Source: Acinetobacter baumannii (GTDB taxonomy: Bacteria; Pseudomonadota; Gammaproteobacteria; Pseudomonadales; Moraxellaceae). From it: a stretch of 64,000 nucleotides of DNA. Of this stretch, positions 47,260 to 56,815 are shown piece by piece. Below the pieces are notes generated by a model. The model saw nothing but the letters and a program-made list of their open reading frames with translations, did not search any database and had not been told where the DNA came from. The stretch lies in the NCBI RefSeq assembly GCF_016508585.1, contig NZ_JADVOP010000003.1:92565-156564 (forward strand). The letters run 5' to 3'. The number at the start of each line of letters is the position of its first letter. Position 1 is the stretch's first letter. Made by a program: the position numbers and the translations under genes.

Positions 47260-47466
47260 CGCTTCATCCTCATTTCAGCAGACAAATTGATTATAAAAGC
47301 ACTCATTAATAAATAAAATTGATTTATTTTCATAAAATGAATCAATTTAACTGATATGTAAAATTATTCTCAATATTTTTTTCTGGATAAAAACACAACA
47401 ACAAGACGAAACTGTGAGATTATGGCAATATATAGTCCTTTCAAATTTTAAGCTTATTTTGAAACC

Positions 47467-48468
47467 ATGCAGCTGTTACGTCTAAATGCCTTAGCACCAA
47501 ATTTCCAATTGCCCCAAACCGCAGTGACGATTGGCAATTTTGATGGTGTCCATTTGGGACATCAGGCTATGGTTTCGCAACTGAAAGACGTTGCCAGAAG
47601 ACAAAACTTAAAAACCTTGGTGATGATCTTCGAGCCTCAACCTTTAGAGTTTTTTAAAGGCTATGAAGCACCTCCACGCATCTCTTCACTGAGAGAAAAA
47701 GTCGAGTATCTCACTGAATTGGGCGTCGACTATATTGCGATTGCCAAATTTGATAATCAATTTCGCAGTTTAAGTGCCGAAAACTTTGCTGATTTATTAA
47801 AGAACAGACTCAATGCACAAAGCTTGATCTTAGGTGACGACTTTCATTTTGGTAAAGACCGTCAAGGAAATAGCGAATTTTTAAAACAGTACGGTTTTGA
47901 TGTAACGAATCTCAATACTGTTGAATTTAATGGTGAACGCGTCAGTTCAACCCGTATTCGCCAAGTACTTCATGCAGGTGATCTGTCACTTGCTGCAAAA
48001 TTATTGGGTCGTCCCTATAGCATGATTGGCCGTGTGCAATATGGTGATCAAATTGGTCGTACCTTAAATTTCCCCACCATTAATGTCCGTGTCGGACGCC
48101 ATAGACCTTGTTTAAGCGGTATTTATGGCGTAGAAGTCATTTGTGAAACCACATCTTTAACGGAAAAGGTTAAAGCGGAATCTCCCGATAAAAAAGGCAT
48201 TCTTGGCTATCATAGCGATGCCTTATATGGTGCGGGTCATGTAGGCACACGTCCTGCAATTCAACAAGAGCATCCAGAATGGCGATTAGAAGTACATTTT
48301 CCTGATGTTTCTGCTAATCTGTATGGTCTGTTGATGCGAGTCACTTTCCTCGACTATTTACATGGTGAATTAAATTACCCATCTCTTGAAGCGCTCCAGG
48401 CGGGGATTGATGATGATGTCGAACGATTGCTTGAGTTTCGCAAAAACACCCCCAAATTTCCTTTTTAA
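47467..48468 (+). CDS. ribF: bifunctional riboflavin kinase/FAD synthetase
   Basis: RibF phosphorylates riboflavin to FMN and adenylates FMN to FAD. The 333-residue protein has the FAD synthetase motif TIGNFDGVHLGHQ (about 21-33), the ILGDDFHFGKDRQGN segment, the SSTRIRQ motif and the kinase domain with LGRPYSMIGRV and GRTLNFPTINV. It begins the ribF-ileS-lspA-fkpB cluster that is well conserved in gammaproteobacteria. There are 63 bp to the ileS ATG. Confidence 0.97.
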   Translation: MQLLRLNALAPNFQLPQTAVTIGNFDGVHLGHQAMVSQLKDVARRQNLKTLVMIFEPQPLEFFKGYEAPPRISSLREKVEYLTELGVDYIAIAKFDNQFRSLSAENFADLLKNRLNAQSLILGDDFHFGKDRQGNSEFLKQYGFDVTNLNTVEFNGERVSSTRIRQVLHAGDLSLAAKLLGRPYSMIGRVQYGDQIGRTLNFPTINVRVGRHRPCLSGIYGVEVICETTSLTEKVKAESPDKKGILGYHSDALYGAGHVGTRPAIQQEHPEWRLEVHFPDVSANLYGLLMRVTFLDYLHGELNYPSLEALQAGIDDDVERLLEFRKNTPKFPF

Positions 48469-48531
48469 CCTTAATTTTTTATTGTAAAAACGCGTCAGCA
48501 ATGGTGCTGATAATATTGGATGACAACTTGC

Positions 48532-51372
48532 ATGAGCGATAAGCAAACTTCTGAAAATGCAGTGGATTATAAAGCCACGCTAAACCTACCAGGTACTGAA
48601 TTTGCAATGAAAGCAAATCTCGCAGTACGTGAAGCAAAATGGTTAGAAGAGTGGTATGCCGACAACATTTATCAGCAGATTCGTGCCTCGCGTATTGGCA
48701 AGAAAAAATATATTTTGCATGATGGACCTCCGTATGCAAATGGTTCATTGCATTTAGGTCATGTGGTCAATAAAGTCTTAAAAGATATTATTGTAAAAAG
48801 CCGTACTTTAGATGGTATGGATGCACCCTATGTGCCAGGTTGGGACTGCCATGGTCTGCCGATCGAATTAAAAGTTGAAGAAAAAGTCGGCAAAGTGGGT
48901 GTGAAAGTTGATGCTTCAACCTTCCGTAAAGCTTGCCGTGAATATGCGTACACACAGGTCGAATTGCAGAAACAAGACTTCATTCGTATGGGTGTGTTTG
49001 GTGACTGGGATAATCCATATCTCACCATGAATTTTAAGCAAGAAGCCGATATTGTCCGTGCCTTGGGTGAAATCGCGAAAGCAGGTCATATTGAACCGGG
49101 CTTAAAACCTGTGAACTGGTGTATGGACTGCGGTTCTTCACTGGCTGAAGCAGAAGTTGAATACGAAGATAAAAAGTCTGATGCAATTGATGTGGGCTTT
49201 GGTGTCGTCAGTCTGACTGATTTGTCTGAAAAAATTGGACTGACTGTTACTCACCCAACAGATATCGTGATCTGGACCACAACACCTTGGACTTTGCCTG
49301 CCAACCAAGCTGTTGCACTGCATGCTGAAATAGACTATCAATTGATTGAAGTTCAATCTGAACGTGGTATTCAGAATCTTATCTTAGCCAAAGATTTGGT
49401 TGAATCTGCATGTGAACGTTACAAACTTGCAAGTCCAAAAGTCTTGGCTGATTTTGTCGGGGCTAAACTTGAGAATTTACAGTTACAGCATCCATTGATT
49501 ACTGACCGTCAAGTACCTGTCATCTTAGGTGAGCATGTTATTGCAACCAGTGGTACTGGTGCTGTACATACAGCACCAGGGCATGGTGTGGACGACTATA
49601 AAGTAGGTCTAAGCTATAACTTAAAAGTAGAAAATCCAGTGGGCGGAAATGGTGTTTATTTACCGACTTCGCCGCTTTTTGCGGGTGAACACATCTACAA
49701 AGCCAATCCACAAATCATCGAAACTTTATCAAGTATCGGCAAACTGTGGGCTCATCAACCGATTAAACACAGTTACCCACACTGTTGGCGTCATAAAACA
49801 CCAATTATTTTCCGTGCCACTCCGCAATGGTTTATCAGCATGGATGCAAATGGTCTACGCCAAGATGCATTAAATGCCATCGAAAATGAGATCGGTTTTG
49901 TCCCTGATTGGGGTAAAAACCGTATCAAAGCTATGATCGAAGGTCGCCCAGACTGGTGTATTTCTCGTCAACGTACTTGGGGTGTACCAATCCCGTTCTT
50001 TGTCCATAAAGATACCAATGAACTACACCCACGCACGCCTGAATTGATTGAAGAAGTTGCAAAACTGATCGAAAAAGAAGGCATTGATGGTTGGTATAAC
50101 CGTGAAGCCAAAGAATTCATTGGTGATGATGCTGAACAATACAATGCCGTCCGTGACACCTTGGATGTATGGTTTGACTCAGGTACAACCCATTATGCCG
50201 TGTTACGTGAACGTGCAGAACTTGAAGATCCAGCAGATCTATATCTTGAAGGCTCAGATCAACATCGTGGTTGGTTCCAGTCTTCATTGTTAACCTCAAT
50301 TGCGATTCATAAACGTGCGCCATATAAAGCATTATTGACCCATGGTTTCACCGTAGACGAAAAAGGTCGTAAGCTATCAAAATCATTGGGTAACTTTATT
50401 CCGCTTGAAGACATCATCAAACAGTTAGGTGCGGATGGTTTACGTCTGTACGTTGCTTCAAGTGACTATCGTTATGAAATTGCAGCAAGTAATGAAATCT
50501 TTAGCCGTGTCAGTGATAGCTACCGTCGTATTCGTAATACTTTGCGTTTCTTGTTGGCAAACTTGAATGGTTTCAAACCATCAACAGATGCATTGCCAGT
50601 AGACCAACTGATTGCGCTTGATCAATATATCTTACAACGTGCAGCAGACGTGCAGAAAACCATTCAACAAGCGTATGAAGATATGAATTTCCATGTCGTA
50701 ACCAATGCCTTGACGAATTTCTGTATCAATGACCTGGGTGGTTTCTACTTAGACATTATCAAAGACCGTCAATACACCACCAAGGCAGATTCAGCGGCTC
50801 GTCATTCAGCGCAAACTGCGTTGTATCATTTGGTTCAAGCCTTTGTTCGTTGGATGAGCCCTATCTTGAGCTTTACTGCACAAGAAGCTTGGCCATTGAT
50901 TCCTGAACAAACTGAAAAATATGTATTTACTGCACATTGGTATGATATTCCAGTTGCATCCAACAGCAACTTGATCTCTGAAGCGGATTGGCAGACCTTA
51001 ATTGAAGTTAAATCTGCGGTTAACAAACAGATTGAAGCTGCGCGTAATGTAAAACTGATTGGTAGTAACCTGTCAGCGAAGGTTGAACTTTGGGCAAATG
51101 CGGACCTACAACAAGTATTGAACCAACTGGGCGATGAACTTCGTTTTGTCTTGATTACTTCGCAAGCCATTGTTTATGACTATGCTGAACAAGGTGAAGC
51201 GACTGATATCGAAGGCTTACGTGTCAAGGTTTCGGCTGCTGAAGGTGAGAAATGTGCACGTTGCTGGCATGTACTTCCAGATGTAAATACACATCTTGAA
51301 CATCCAGGTCTATGTTCTCGTTGTATTATCAACCTTCCTACAGGTCAAGGCGAAGAGAGAAAATATGCCTAA
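48532..51372 (+). CDS. ileS: isoleucyl-tRNA synthetase
   Basis: The protein has 946 residues from the ATG at 48532 (MSDKQTSENAVDYK); an ATG four codons upstream is an alternative. Class I motifs are HLGH (about 74-77, in DGPPYANGSLHLGHVVN) and KLSKS in DEKGRKLSKSLGN. The editing domain contains WTTTPWTLPANQA and GTGAVHTAPGHGVDDY. The C-terminal zinc domain is CARCWHV...CSRC. It is a bacterial-type, mupirocin-sensitive-class enzyme in shape. It overlaps the lspA start by 8 bp, so translation is coupled. Confidence 0.98.
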   Translation: MSDKQTSENAVDYKATLNLPGTEFAMKANLAVREAKWLEEWYADNIYQQIRASRIGKKKYILHDGPPYANGSLHLGHVVNKVLKDIIVKSRTLDGMDAPYVPGWDCHGLPIELKVEEKVGKVGVKVDASTFRKACREYAYTQVELQKQDFIRMGVFGDWDNPYLTMNFKQEADIVRALGEIAKAGHIEPGLKPVNWCMDCGSSLAEAEVEYEDKKSDAIDVGFGVVSLTDLSEKIGLTVTHPTDIVIWTTTPWTLPANQAVALHAEIDYQLIEVQSERGIQNLILAKDLVESACERYKLASPKVLADFVGAKLENLQLQHPLITDRQVPVILGEHVIATSGTGAVHTAPGHGVDDYKVGLSYNLKVENPVGGNGVYLPTSPLFAGEHIYKANPQIIETLSSIGKLWAHQPIKHSYPHCWRHKTPIIFRATPQWFISMDANGLRQDALNAIENEIGFVPDWGKNRIKAMIEGRPDWCISRQRTWGVPIPFFVHKDTNELHPRTPELIEEVAKLIEKEGIDGWYNREAKEFIGDDAEQYNAVRDTLDVWFDSGTTHYAVLRERAELEDPADLYLEGSDQHRGWFQSSLLTSIAIHKRAPYKALLTHGFTVDEKGRKLSKSLGNFIPLEDIIKQLGADGLRLYVASSDYRYEIAASNEIFSRVSDSYRRIRNTLRFLLANLNGFKPSTDALPVDQLIALDQYILQRAADVQKTIQQAYEDMNFHVVTNALTNFCINDLGGFYLDIIKDRQYTTKADSAARHSAQTALYHLVQAFVRWMSPILSFTAQEAWPLIPEQTEKYVFTAHWYDIPVASNSNLISEADWQTLIEVKSAVNKQIEAARNVKLIGSNLSAKVELWANADLQQVLNQLGDELRFVLITSQAIVYDYAEQGEATDIEGLRVKVSAAEGEKCARCWHVLPDVNTHLEHPGLCSRCIINLPTGQGEERKYA

Positions 51373-51904
51373 TCCGCAAAATAAAAAGGGCTTATTCCAG
51401 TTTTATCCTCATAATTTGATGTGGCTTGGACTTTCTGTCCTTGCCATTATCATTGACCAATGGACAAAAAACATTGCAAGTACACACCTGACCTATGCTC
51501 AGCCTGTGCCTGTACTGCCTTTTTTGAACTGGACATTACTGCATAATTACGGCGCAGCATTCAGCTTCCTGTCCGATGCAGGTGGATGGCAACATTATTT
51601 ATTTACCGGACTGGCGGGCATCGTCTCTATCATCTTTATTTTTTGGCTGATGCGTATGCCAAAAACAACGCTGATTTTACCTGCTGCAATCGCATTGATT
51701 CTTGGTGGCGCATTAGGAAATTTAATTGATCGTATGACATTGGGTTATGTGGTCGATTTTATTCATTTGCATTACCAAGGAAGTAGTTTTCCTGCATTCA
51801 ATATTGCGGACAGTGCGATTACCCTCGGCACCATTTTATTGTTAATTGATACCTTCTTTTTAGAAAAGCATCGTATTCAACGTGCGGAAGCGCAAAATGA
51901 CTGA
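51365..51904 (+). CDS. lspA: lipoprotein signal peptidase (signal peptidase II)
   Basis: LspA cleaves diacylglyceryl-modified prolipoproteins in the inner membrane; bamC and the other lipoproteins in this window are substrates. The 179-residue protein has four helices. The aspartyl catalytic pair is visible in GNLIDRMTLGYVVDFIHLH (Asp122) and AFNIADSAITLG (Asp149). NYGAAFSFLSD is the conserved Asn-Tyr-Gly-Ala loop. The ATG at 51365 overlaps ileS, behind GAAGAGAG; the frame open from 51296 lies inside ileS. Confidence 0.97.
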   Translation: MPNPQNKKGLFQFYPHNLMWLGLSVLAIIIDQWTKNIASTHLTYAQPVPVLPFLNWTLLHNYGAAFSFLSDAGGWQHYLFTGLAGIVSIIFIFWLMRMPKTTLILPAAIALILGGALGNLIDRMTLGYVVDFIHLHYQGSSFPAFNIADSAITLGTILLLIDTFFLEKHRIQRAEAQND

Positions 51905-52382
51905 ACAAATGATTAACCCCAATGACGAAACACGTATTGCAGATGGATCGAAAGTAGAACTGCACTTTTCTGTTGCGATTGAAAGTGGTGTTGAAATTGA
52001 TAATACCCGTAGCCGTGAAGAACCTGTTAGTTTAGTTATTGGTGATGGCAGCTTATTACCGGGGTTTGAAAAAGCTTTATTTGGTCTTCGTGCTGGTGAC
52101 CGTCGTACTGTCAGCCTTCCTCCTGAAGATGCTTTCGGTCCGTGGAATCCTGAAAACGTACAGAAGTTTGATACAGTAAAATTCGAACAGCGTCCTGTAG
52201 AAGGACATATGATTGAGTTTGAAGATAAAGCCAAACAAAGCTTATTTGGTGTGGTTAAAACTGTTGGTGAAGATATCACTGAAGTAGATTTTAACCATCC
52301 ACTTGCAGGTAAAAATATTACCTTTGAAGTTGAAATTTTCAAAGTTACCCCTGCAGGTCAGCAAGGTGTGAAAATCATGTAA
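51897..52382 (+). CDS. fkpB: FKBP-type peptidyl-prolyl isomerase (SlpA type)
   Basis: The 161-residue product has the FKBP core with LHFSVAIESGVEIDNTR, then GDGSLLPGFEKALFGLRAGD, and the inserted IF domain containing PPEDAFGPWNPENVQKFD, as in SlyD/SlpA. It lacks the His-rich tail of SlyD. It assists protein folding in the cytoplasm. It follows lspA with an 8-bp overlap, as in E. coli, where ispH comes next; here ispH is absent and a terminator follows. I used the ATG at 51897, behind GGAAG, rather than an upstream in-frame start inside lspA. Confidence 0.94.
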   Translation: MTEQMINPNDETRIADGSKVELHFSVAIESGVEIDNTRSREEPVSLVIGDGSLLPGFEKALFGLRAGDRRTVSLPPEDAFGPWNPENVQKFDTVKFEQRPVEGHMIEFEDKAKQSLFGVVKTVGEDITEVDFNHPLAGKNITFEVEIFKVTPAGQQGVKIM

Positions 52383-52401
52383 GCCTTTGCTTATAAAAAT
52401 A

Positions 52402-52428
52402 AAAAAGCTCCTGCGGGGGCTTTTTTAT
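52402..52428 (+). terminator. intrinsic terminator after fkpB
   Basis: AAAAAAGCTCC (52402-52412) pairs with GGGGCTTTTTT (52417-52427, one G-T pair) over TGCG. It ends the ribF-ileS-lspA-fkpB unit. Confidence 0.85.
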
Positions 52429-52454
52429 TGCATCTAGCACTCCCTTTAAAAGGT

Positions 52455-52695
52455 CAAGACAAAGTAAAATCCACAGCAGCTTGAGCATGGATCGTCTCAT
52501 TAACCTTGGCGCTGTAAGGTTTCTATCTCAGCAAAATCAACACTGATCAAGATAATTTTTGCAAAATGCAGTTTTCCTAATTTTTTGCACCCTTTTATTC
52601 AACTGTTGATAAGACAGGTCCGTAGATTCCCAACTCATTCCACCTAATAAACCAATCGTTTTCAATCTTTGTACACGCTCAGCGTTTTCATCCAT
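52455..52695 (-). pseudogene. relic of an aspartate/glutamate racemase gene (YgeA type)
   Basis: On the minus strand, an ATG at 52695 opens MDENAERVQRLKTIGLLGGM, then SWESTDLSYQQLNKRVQ, the N-terminal signature of aspartate racemases (IGLLGGMSWEST). The frame then shifts to KLGKLHFAKIILISVDFAEI and ETLQRQG, which matches the next conserved block, and ends in stops. The rest of the gene is missing. A short in-frame start upstream (ALNKTGLTHVDHLPERSM) ends at a TGA just before. It is a truncated, frameshifted remnant inside the 52429-52926 gap; nothing else in that gap was recognised. Confidence 0.75.
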
Positions 52696-52926
52696 TCACA
52701 TTGATCTCTCAGGTAAATGATCAACATGAGTTAAGCCAGTTTTATTTAAAGCCATGATATTCTTCAATAGAATGGCTTAAGATACTCGATTGCTTCCATG
52801 CCGCACCATCGAGTATGCCCTTATTGTTCAAATTTAAATCCTGTCACGTATCTCTGAAACAATCTACAAGATAGCGTATATTTGTATGATTATTCAGCTA
52901 TACTTTCATCTTATTTGAACCCCCTT

Positions 52927-53856
52927 ATGATTCGCATGCGCCTAGACTTCTTCGATTTGCAACTCTTTATCAATATCGTGGACACAGGAAGTCTGACCAA
53001 AGGTGCTGAACGCTCTTCTATTTCATTGCAAGCGGCCAGTGAACGCATAAAAAAGCTCGAACAGCACTATACAACACGTCTTTTTACTCGCCATGCCTCG
53101 GGGGTTAAACTGACCATCGCAGGACAAACTTTTGCGGAACAGGCTTTAAGGTTGATCCAACAAGCCAAGCAACTTGAACACGCCATGTCGCCCTATACGC
53201 AAGGACTGAGTAACCATATGACCTTATGGTGTAATTCATCCGCGCAAAGCGAATATTTGCCGCTATTGTTACCGCAGTATTTGGTTGAAAATCCGCAGAT
53301 TCAGATAGACCTACGAGAAGCGGAAAGCAATGAGATTATCCAGACCATTGAAAAAGGCAATGCAAAATTAGGTTTGATTTCGAGCTTTTTTAATCACCAT
53401 CAGCTACAGACACTTGAGTTTTCAGATGATCCGTTGGTACTGATTTGCCCTCCCAATCATGAACTTCAACAAAGCCAAGAATTAAAATTGATTGATGCGA
53501 TGAATTATCCATTCGTTGGTCTAATGCAATATCACTCCCTACAGCAATCCATTGAAAATCAGGCAAAATTACTCAATTGTGCAATTCAGTATCGATTAAG
53601 ATTACCCAATTTTGCAGCAATTGCTCAGGTGGTCGCCAACGGCGTCGGTATTGCGATTATGCCAAAGCGTGCTGCAATCAGATTAAATCAACATTATCCA
53701 TTTCATCAAATCGAATTGGTGGGTGAATGGGCAAAACGTCAATTGCAATTGGCTGCACAGAATTTTGATGAACTACCAACAGCCTATCAGCACTTTGTCC
53801 AATTTTTAATTTCACAGAAAACCAAACTGATTTTAGATGAGATACCACAGTCTTAA
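52927..53856 (+). CDS. LysR-family transcriptional regulator
   Basis: The 309-residue product starts at the ATG at 52927 (MIRMRLDFFDLQLF); three codons later another ATG is equally possible. The winged helix reads QLFINIVDTGSLTKGAERSS and AASERIKKLEQHYTTRLFTR, followed by the substrate-binding domain (LLPQYLVENPQIQIDLREAE, GNAKLGLIS). It is convergent with the TauE/SafE-type permease gene (52 bp between stops). A regulator role for that permease is therefore possible, although LysR targets are more often divergent genes; the divergent gene here is only a racemase relic. Confidence 0.9.
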   Translation: MIRMRLDFFDLQLFINIVDTGSLTKGAERSSISLQAASERIKKLEQHYTTRLFTRHASGVKLTIAGQTFAEQALRLIQQAKQLEHAMSPYTQGLSNHMTLWCNSSAQSEYLPLLLPQYLVENPQIQIDLREAESNEIIQTIEKGNAKLGLISSFFNHHQLQTLEFSDDPLVLICPPNHELQQSQELKLIDAMNYPFVGLMQYHSLQQSIENQAKLLNCAIQYRLRLPNFAAIAQVVANGVGIAIMPKRAAIRLNQHYPFHQIELVGEWAKRQLQLAAQNFDELPTAYQHFVQFLISQKTKLILDEIPQS

Positions 53857-53908
53857 ATTGAATAAGACCCTATTGATCTCAGTAACTCAAGAATCTCCGA
53901 AGAGATAT

Positions 53909-54652
53909 TTAGAGCACACCAAACTGATGTAATACAGAATACAATCCAAAAGTCACCAAGCCACAAAAGAAAACTTTACGGAATTTTTGCTCTGGAATTC
54001 GATAGCGAATCTTTGTTCCCACCCACATGCCAAGCAATGATGGAATTAAAGCAATCAGTGATAATTTATAATCAATCGGAATATTTTCAACAGGATTTTG
54101 ATGCAGGAAAATCGCAAGGCATACCGTTGAAACCGTGAAAGCCAACCCTAGAGACTGAACCAAATCATCACGCTTTAAATGCAGAGATTGCAAATAAGGT
54201 ACAACTGGAATCACTACGACACCTGTGGCAACAGTCAAAGCACCGCCTAAATATCCAATGATTGGAGAAAGCCATTTTTCATGAGGTTCCAGATTTGGCA
54301 TTCGTTTGGCAAATAAACCATAAATCCCATACAACGCCAACATTGCTCCTAAGAGCGCCTCACTATGAAAGCTGCCATGAGAATGTCCTAAGGTCGGGAA
54401 AATGCTCCAGATCGAGCCGACAATAATCCCCAATAATAATGGATAAAAGCGACAGACTAACCGCCACACATTTCCTTCAGCAAATAACTGCCAAAAATTG
54501 GTGACCATTGAAGGAATAATCAACAGTGTTGCCGCTTGAAATGGACTGATGACTAAACTCAATAAACCCATCGATACCGCAGGTAAGCCAAGCCCAATGG
54601 TTCCCTTAATCATCCCTGCGATTGCAAATACACCTATGACAAAACCCATCAT
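53909..54652 (-). CDS. TauE/SafE-family sulfite/anion permease
   Basis: The 247-residue membrane protein has about eight helices and the family's repeated motif: GMIKGTIGLGLPAVSMGLLS at the N-terminus and GYLGGALTVATGVVVIPVVP in the second half. TauE/SafE proteins are thought to move sulfur-containing or small organic anions. The substrate is not decided here. It is divergent from the glutamine-synthetase-like gene across about 200 bp that contain a long inverted repeat. Confidence 0.9.
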   Translation of the reverse strand: MMGFVIGVFAIAGMIKGTIGLGLPAVSMGLLSLVISPFQAATLLIIPSMVTNFWQLFAEGNVWRLVCRFYPLLLGIIVGSIWSIFPTLGHSHGSFHSEALLGAMLALYGIYGLFAKRMPNLEPHEKWLSPIIGYLGGALTVATGVVVIPVVPYLQSLHLKRDDLVQSLGLAFTVSTVCLAIFLHQNPVENIPIDYKLSLIALIPSLLGMWVGTKIRYRIPEQKFRKVFFCGLVTFGLYSVLHQFGVL

Positions 54653-54719
54653 CTCGCTTTACCTCTCTATATTGAGGTCATGCTATGCCAATCTGCGGAT
54701 TTGAAATATCACTGTTTTC

Positions 54720-54756
54720 AGGATGGAGCCTCAATATTTAATTGAGGCTCCATCCT
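54720..54756. repeat. 16-bp perfect inverted repeat in a divergent promoter region
   Basis: AGGATGGAGCCTCAAT (54720-54735) and ATTGAGGCTCCATCCT (54741-54756) flank 5 bp. It lies between the starts of the TauE permease and the glutamine-synthetase-like gene. There is no immediate T tract, so a terminator is unlikely. It may be a regulatory hairpin or operator, or the footprint of a small mobile element. Confidence 0.75.
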
Positions 54757-54859
54757 CACGCACATCATTTTTTCTGGACAAAGAATTTACGATCATTTTA
54801 CGTTACTGTTTAAACCAAGCTTTCTATACTTTTTGCATCCCATTTTGGATGTATTGACC

Positions 54860-56239
54860 ATGAATATGCCGATTCAAAGTTCTACAAAAATTTTCCCCAC
54901 AACATTGTTATTCGAGCATCAGGACAACAATGATTTTTATCTTGAAACACAACGATACTTAGAAAATTACCCAGAAACGCGTTTTATCGATATTTGTTTA
55001 CATGATTTAAATGGGCATATTCGTGGGAAGCGTATTGAGGTGAATGCACTCCACTCGCTGTACAAAGGCTGTTATTTCCCACTGTCGATTTATGCGATGA
55101 ATTTGAATGGTCAGGTGGTGGAAGAAAGTGGTCTGGGTAAATATATCGGAGAGCCTGACCGCTTATGTATGCCTGTCTCAGGCAGTTTAAAATCTTGTGC
55201 AGATCACCCTACCCAACATGCACAACTGTTACTAAGCATGCAGTCGGATGATGGTTCGGATTGTATGGTAGAACCCCGTAATCTGCTCAAAAAAATCTTA
55301 ACAACACTACACCAAATACACTATTTTCCTGTCATGGCAGGTGAAATCGAGTTTTATTTATCAAGCCAACAAGAACATGCTCAAACTCATCAGACTCAGT
55401 GCTTTGATGTGGATACACCCCCTGATTTTCATCGTATTCTTCAACAAATTGAGCAGGAAGCAAAACGACAAAATATCGAACTCACCGCAATTGTTGCTGA
55501 AAGTGCCTCAGGACAATTTGAACTGAATATTCAACATAGCCATAATCTTTTAAAACTCTGTGATGACATCATGGCAATTAAACGCATGATTCGTCAAATT
55601 GCTGTAAAGCACCATTTGCAAGCGAGTTTTATGGCAAAACCCAATCTGTCCAAAGCAGGCAGTGGTATGCATTTTCATATGAGCATACTCAATCAATATC
55701 AAAATAATATTTTCCAATTAGATTCGTCTAAACAGCCGAACTTGATCATGCAAAAAATCATTGCAGGCTTAATCGATTTAATGCCAGCGTCTATGGCAAT
55801 TTTGGCGCCAAATGTGAATTCATTTCGCAGATTTCAATTTGGACAGCATGTGCCACTTGAAGCCAATTGGGGGTTGAATAATCGTAATGTTGCCATTCGC
55901 ATACCCTGTGCAGATCAAGATAACCAAAGACTGGAATACCGTGTTGCAGGTGCAGATGTAAACCCCTATCTCTGTGTCGCCACCATATTGGCAGGTGTAC
56001 TCCATGGGCTGCATGCACCACTCGAATTAGCACAAACCAACGCAAAGTTAAACATCCTCAATACCCCGCACCGCTTACCCGTCCATCAGCTTGAAGCATT
56101 GCAACTGTTTGAAAAAAATTGCATTTTTAAACAGTATTTTGGTACAGAATTCATGCAGTTGTGGTGTGCGTGTAAAAGATTTGAATATCAGACAGTGATC
56201 AATAAAATTACTCAGACAGAGTTGGATTGGGGAATTTAA
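54860..56239 (+). CDS. glutamine-synthetase-like ligase (gamma-glutamylpolyamine synthetase type)
   Basis: The ATG at 54860 gives about 459 residues. The N-terminal beta-grasp part reads ICLHDLNGHIRGKRIEVNAL. The metal and ATP residues lie in VMAGEIEFYL, in AESASGQFELNIQHS, in ASFMAKPNLSKAGSGMHFHM (His and Met-Ala-Lys-Pro) and in RRFQFGQHVPLEANWGLNNR. VAGADVNPYLCVATILAGVL is the usual C-terminal signature. The family includes PuuA-type enzymes that join glutamate to putrescine or other amines, and type III synthetases. No puu genes are next to it, so the amine is unknown. It is divergent from the TauE permease gene. Confidence 0.9.
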   Translation: MNMPIQSSTKIFPTTLLFEHQDNNDFYLETQRYLENYPETRFIDICLHDLNGHIRGKRIEVNALHSLYKGCYFPLSIYAMNLNGQVVEESGLGKYIGEPDRLCMPVSGSLKSCADHPTQHAQLLLSMQSDDGSDCMVEPRNLLKKILTTLHQIHYFPVMAGEIEFYLSSQQEHAQTHQTQCFDVDTPPDFHRILQQIEQEAKRQNIELTAIVAESASGQFELNIQHSHNLLKLCDDIMAIKRMIRQIAVKHHLQASFMAKPNLSKAGSGMHFHMSILNQYQNNIFQLDSSKQPNLIMQKIIAGLIDLMPASMAILAPNVNSFRRFQFGQHVPLEANWGLNNRNVAIRIPCADQDNQRLEYRVAGADVNPYLCVATILAGVLHGLHAPLELAQTNAKLNILNTPHRLPVHQLEALQLFEKNCIFKQYFGTEFMQLWCACKRFEYQTVINKITQTELDWGI

Positions 56240-56307
56240 TTGCAGGTGCAAAAAAACAACCTTGCTTAGAAATGATTGCCACTAGATATCTGGATTTTTA
56301 TTCATAA

Positions 56308-56338
56308 AAAATCCCTTTTATCCAAAAAGGGATTTTCG
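56308..56338. terminator. terminator between the GS-like gene and the adhesin-E-like gene
   Basis: AAAATCCCTTTT (56308-56319) pairs with AAAAGGGATTTT (56325-56336). The stem is AT-rich, and the T and A ends suit the two convergent genes. Confidence 0.6.
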
Positions 56339-56380
56339 TTTTTAAATATGTTTAAAATTTAAAATAAATCCAGATGTCCA

Positions 56381-56761
56381 TCATGATTTACAGACTGATT
56401 TAAAGAAAGCCAAATTGATTTCATCATCATCCACCGTGCTTGGATCAGAAGCTTCGTCATCTCGGTTGATCAATTCACCATTTTTTAAGTAATCTTCAAC
56501 TAAACTAATACTGGTCGTGCGTTCTACACAATGGTCTAAATTATGCGATAAGGTATAGTCACCTTTTTTCATTTCAAGTTCTTCATTATCGGCATCAGCA
56601 ACAAACTTTGCCCAATAATCGACTGTTTTGCCTTTTTTCACAAGGCGATCGGTATCTAAATAAAAGCTTCCATCTGGATCTTTAATGATTAATTTCCAAT
56701 TTTCTGCAAGTGCATACTGACTCAACATTGTTGTTATGCAGATTAAAATAATTTTTTTCAT
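56381..56761 (-). CDS. surface-adhesin-E-like secreted protein
   Basis: The 126-residue product has the signal peptide MKKIILICITTMLSQYALA. The mature start reads ENWKLIIKDPDGSFYLDTDR, then VDYWAKFVADADNEELEMKK, typical of the surface-adhesin protein E-like group (PF16747), and two cysteines in NLDHCVERT and FFKSVCKS. The ATG at 56761 follows AGAGAACG; the frame open to 56815 has no signal. It is on the same strand as, and downstream of, the chorismate mutase gene. The surface role is inferred from the family name only. Confidence 0.75.
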   Translation of the reverse strand: MKKIILICITTMLSQYALAENWKLIIKDPDGSFYLDTDRLVKKGKTVDYWAKFVADADNEELEMKKGDYTLSHNLDHCVERTTSISLVEDYLKNGELINRDDEASDPSTVDDDEINLAFFKSVCKS

Positions 56762-56815
56762 ATCGTTCTCTAAAGTAAAATAAATGATGAAATATAAAAT
56801 AAAATTATTGCACAA

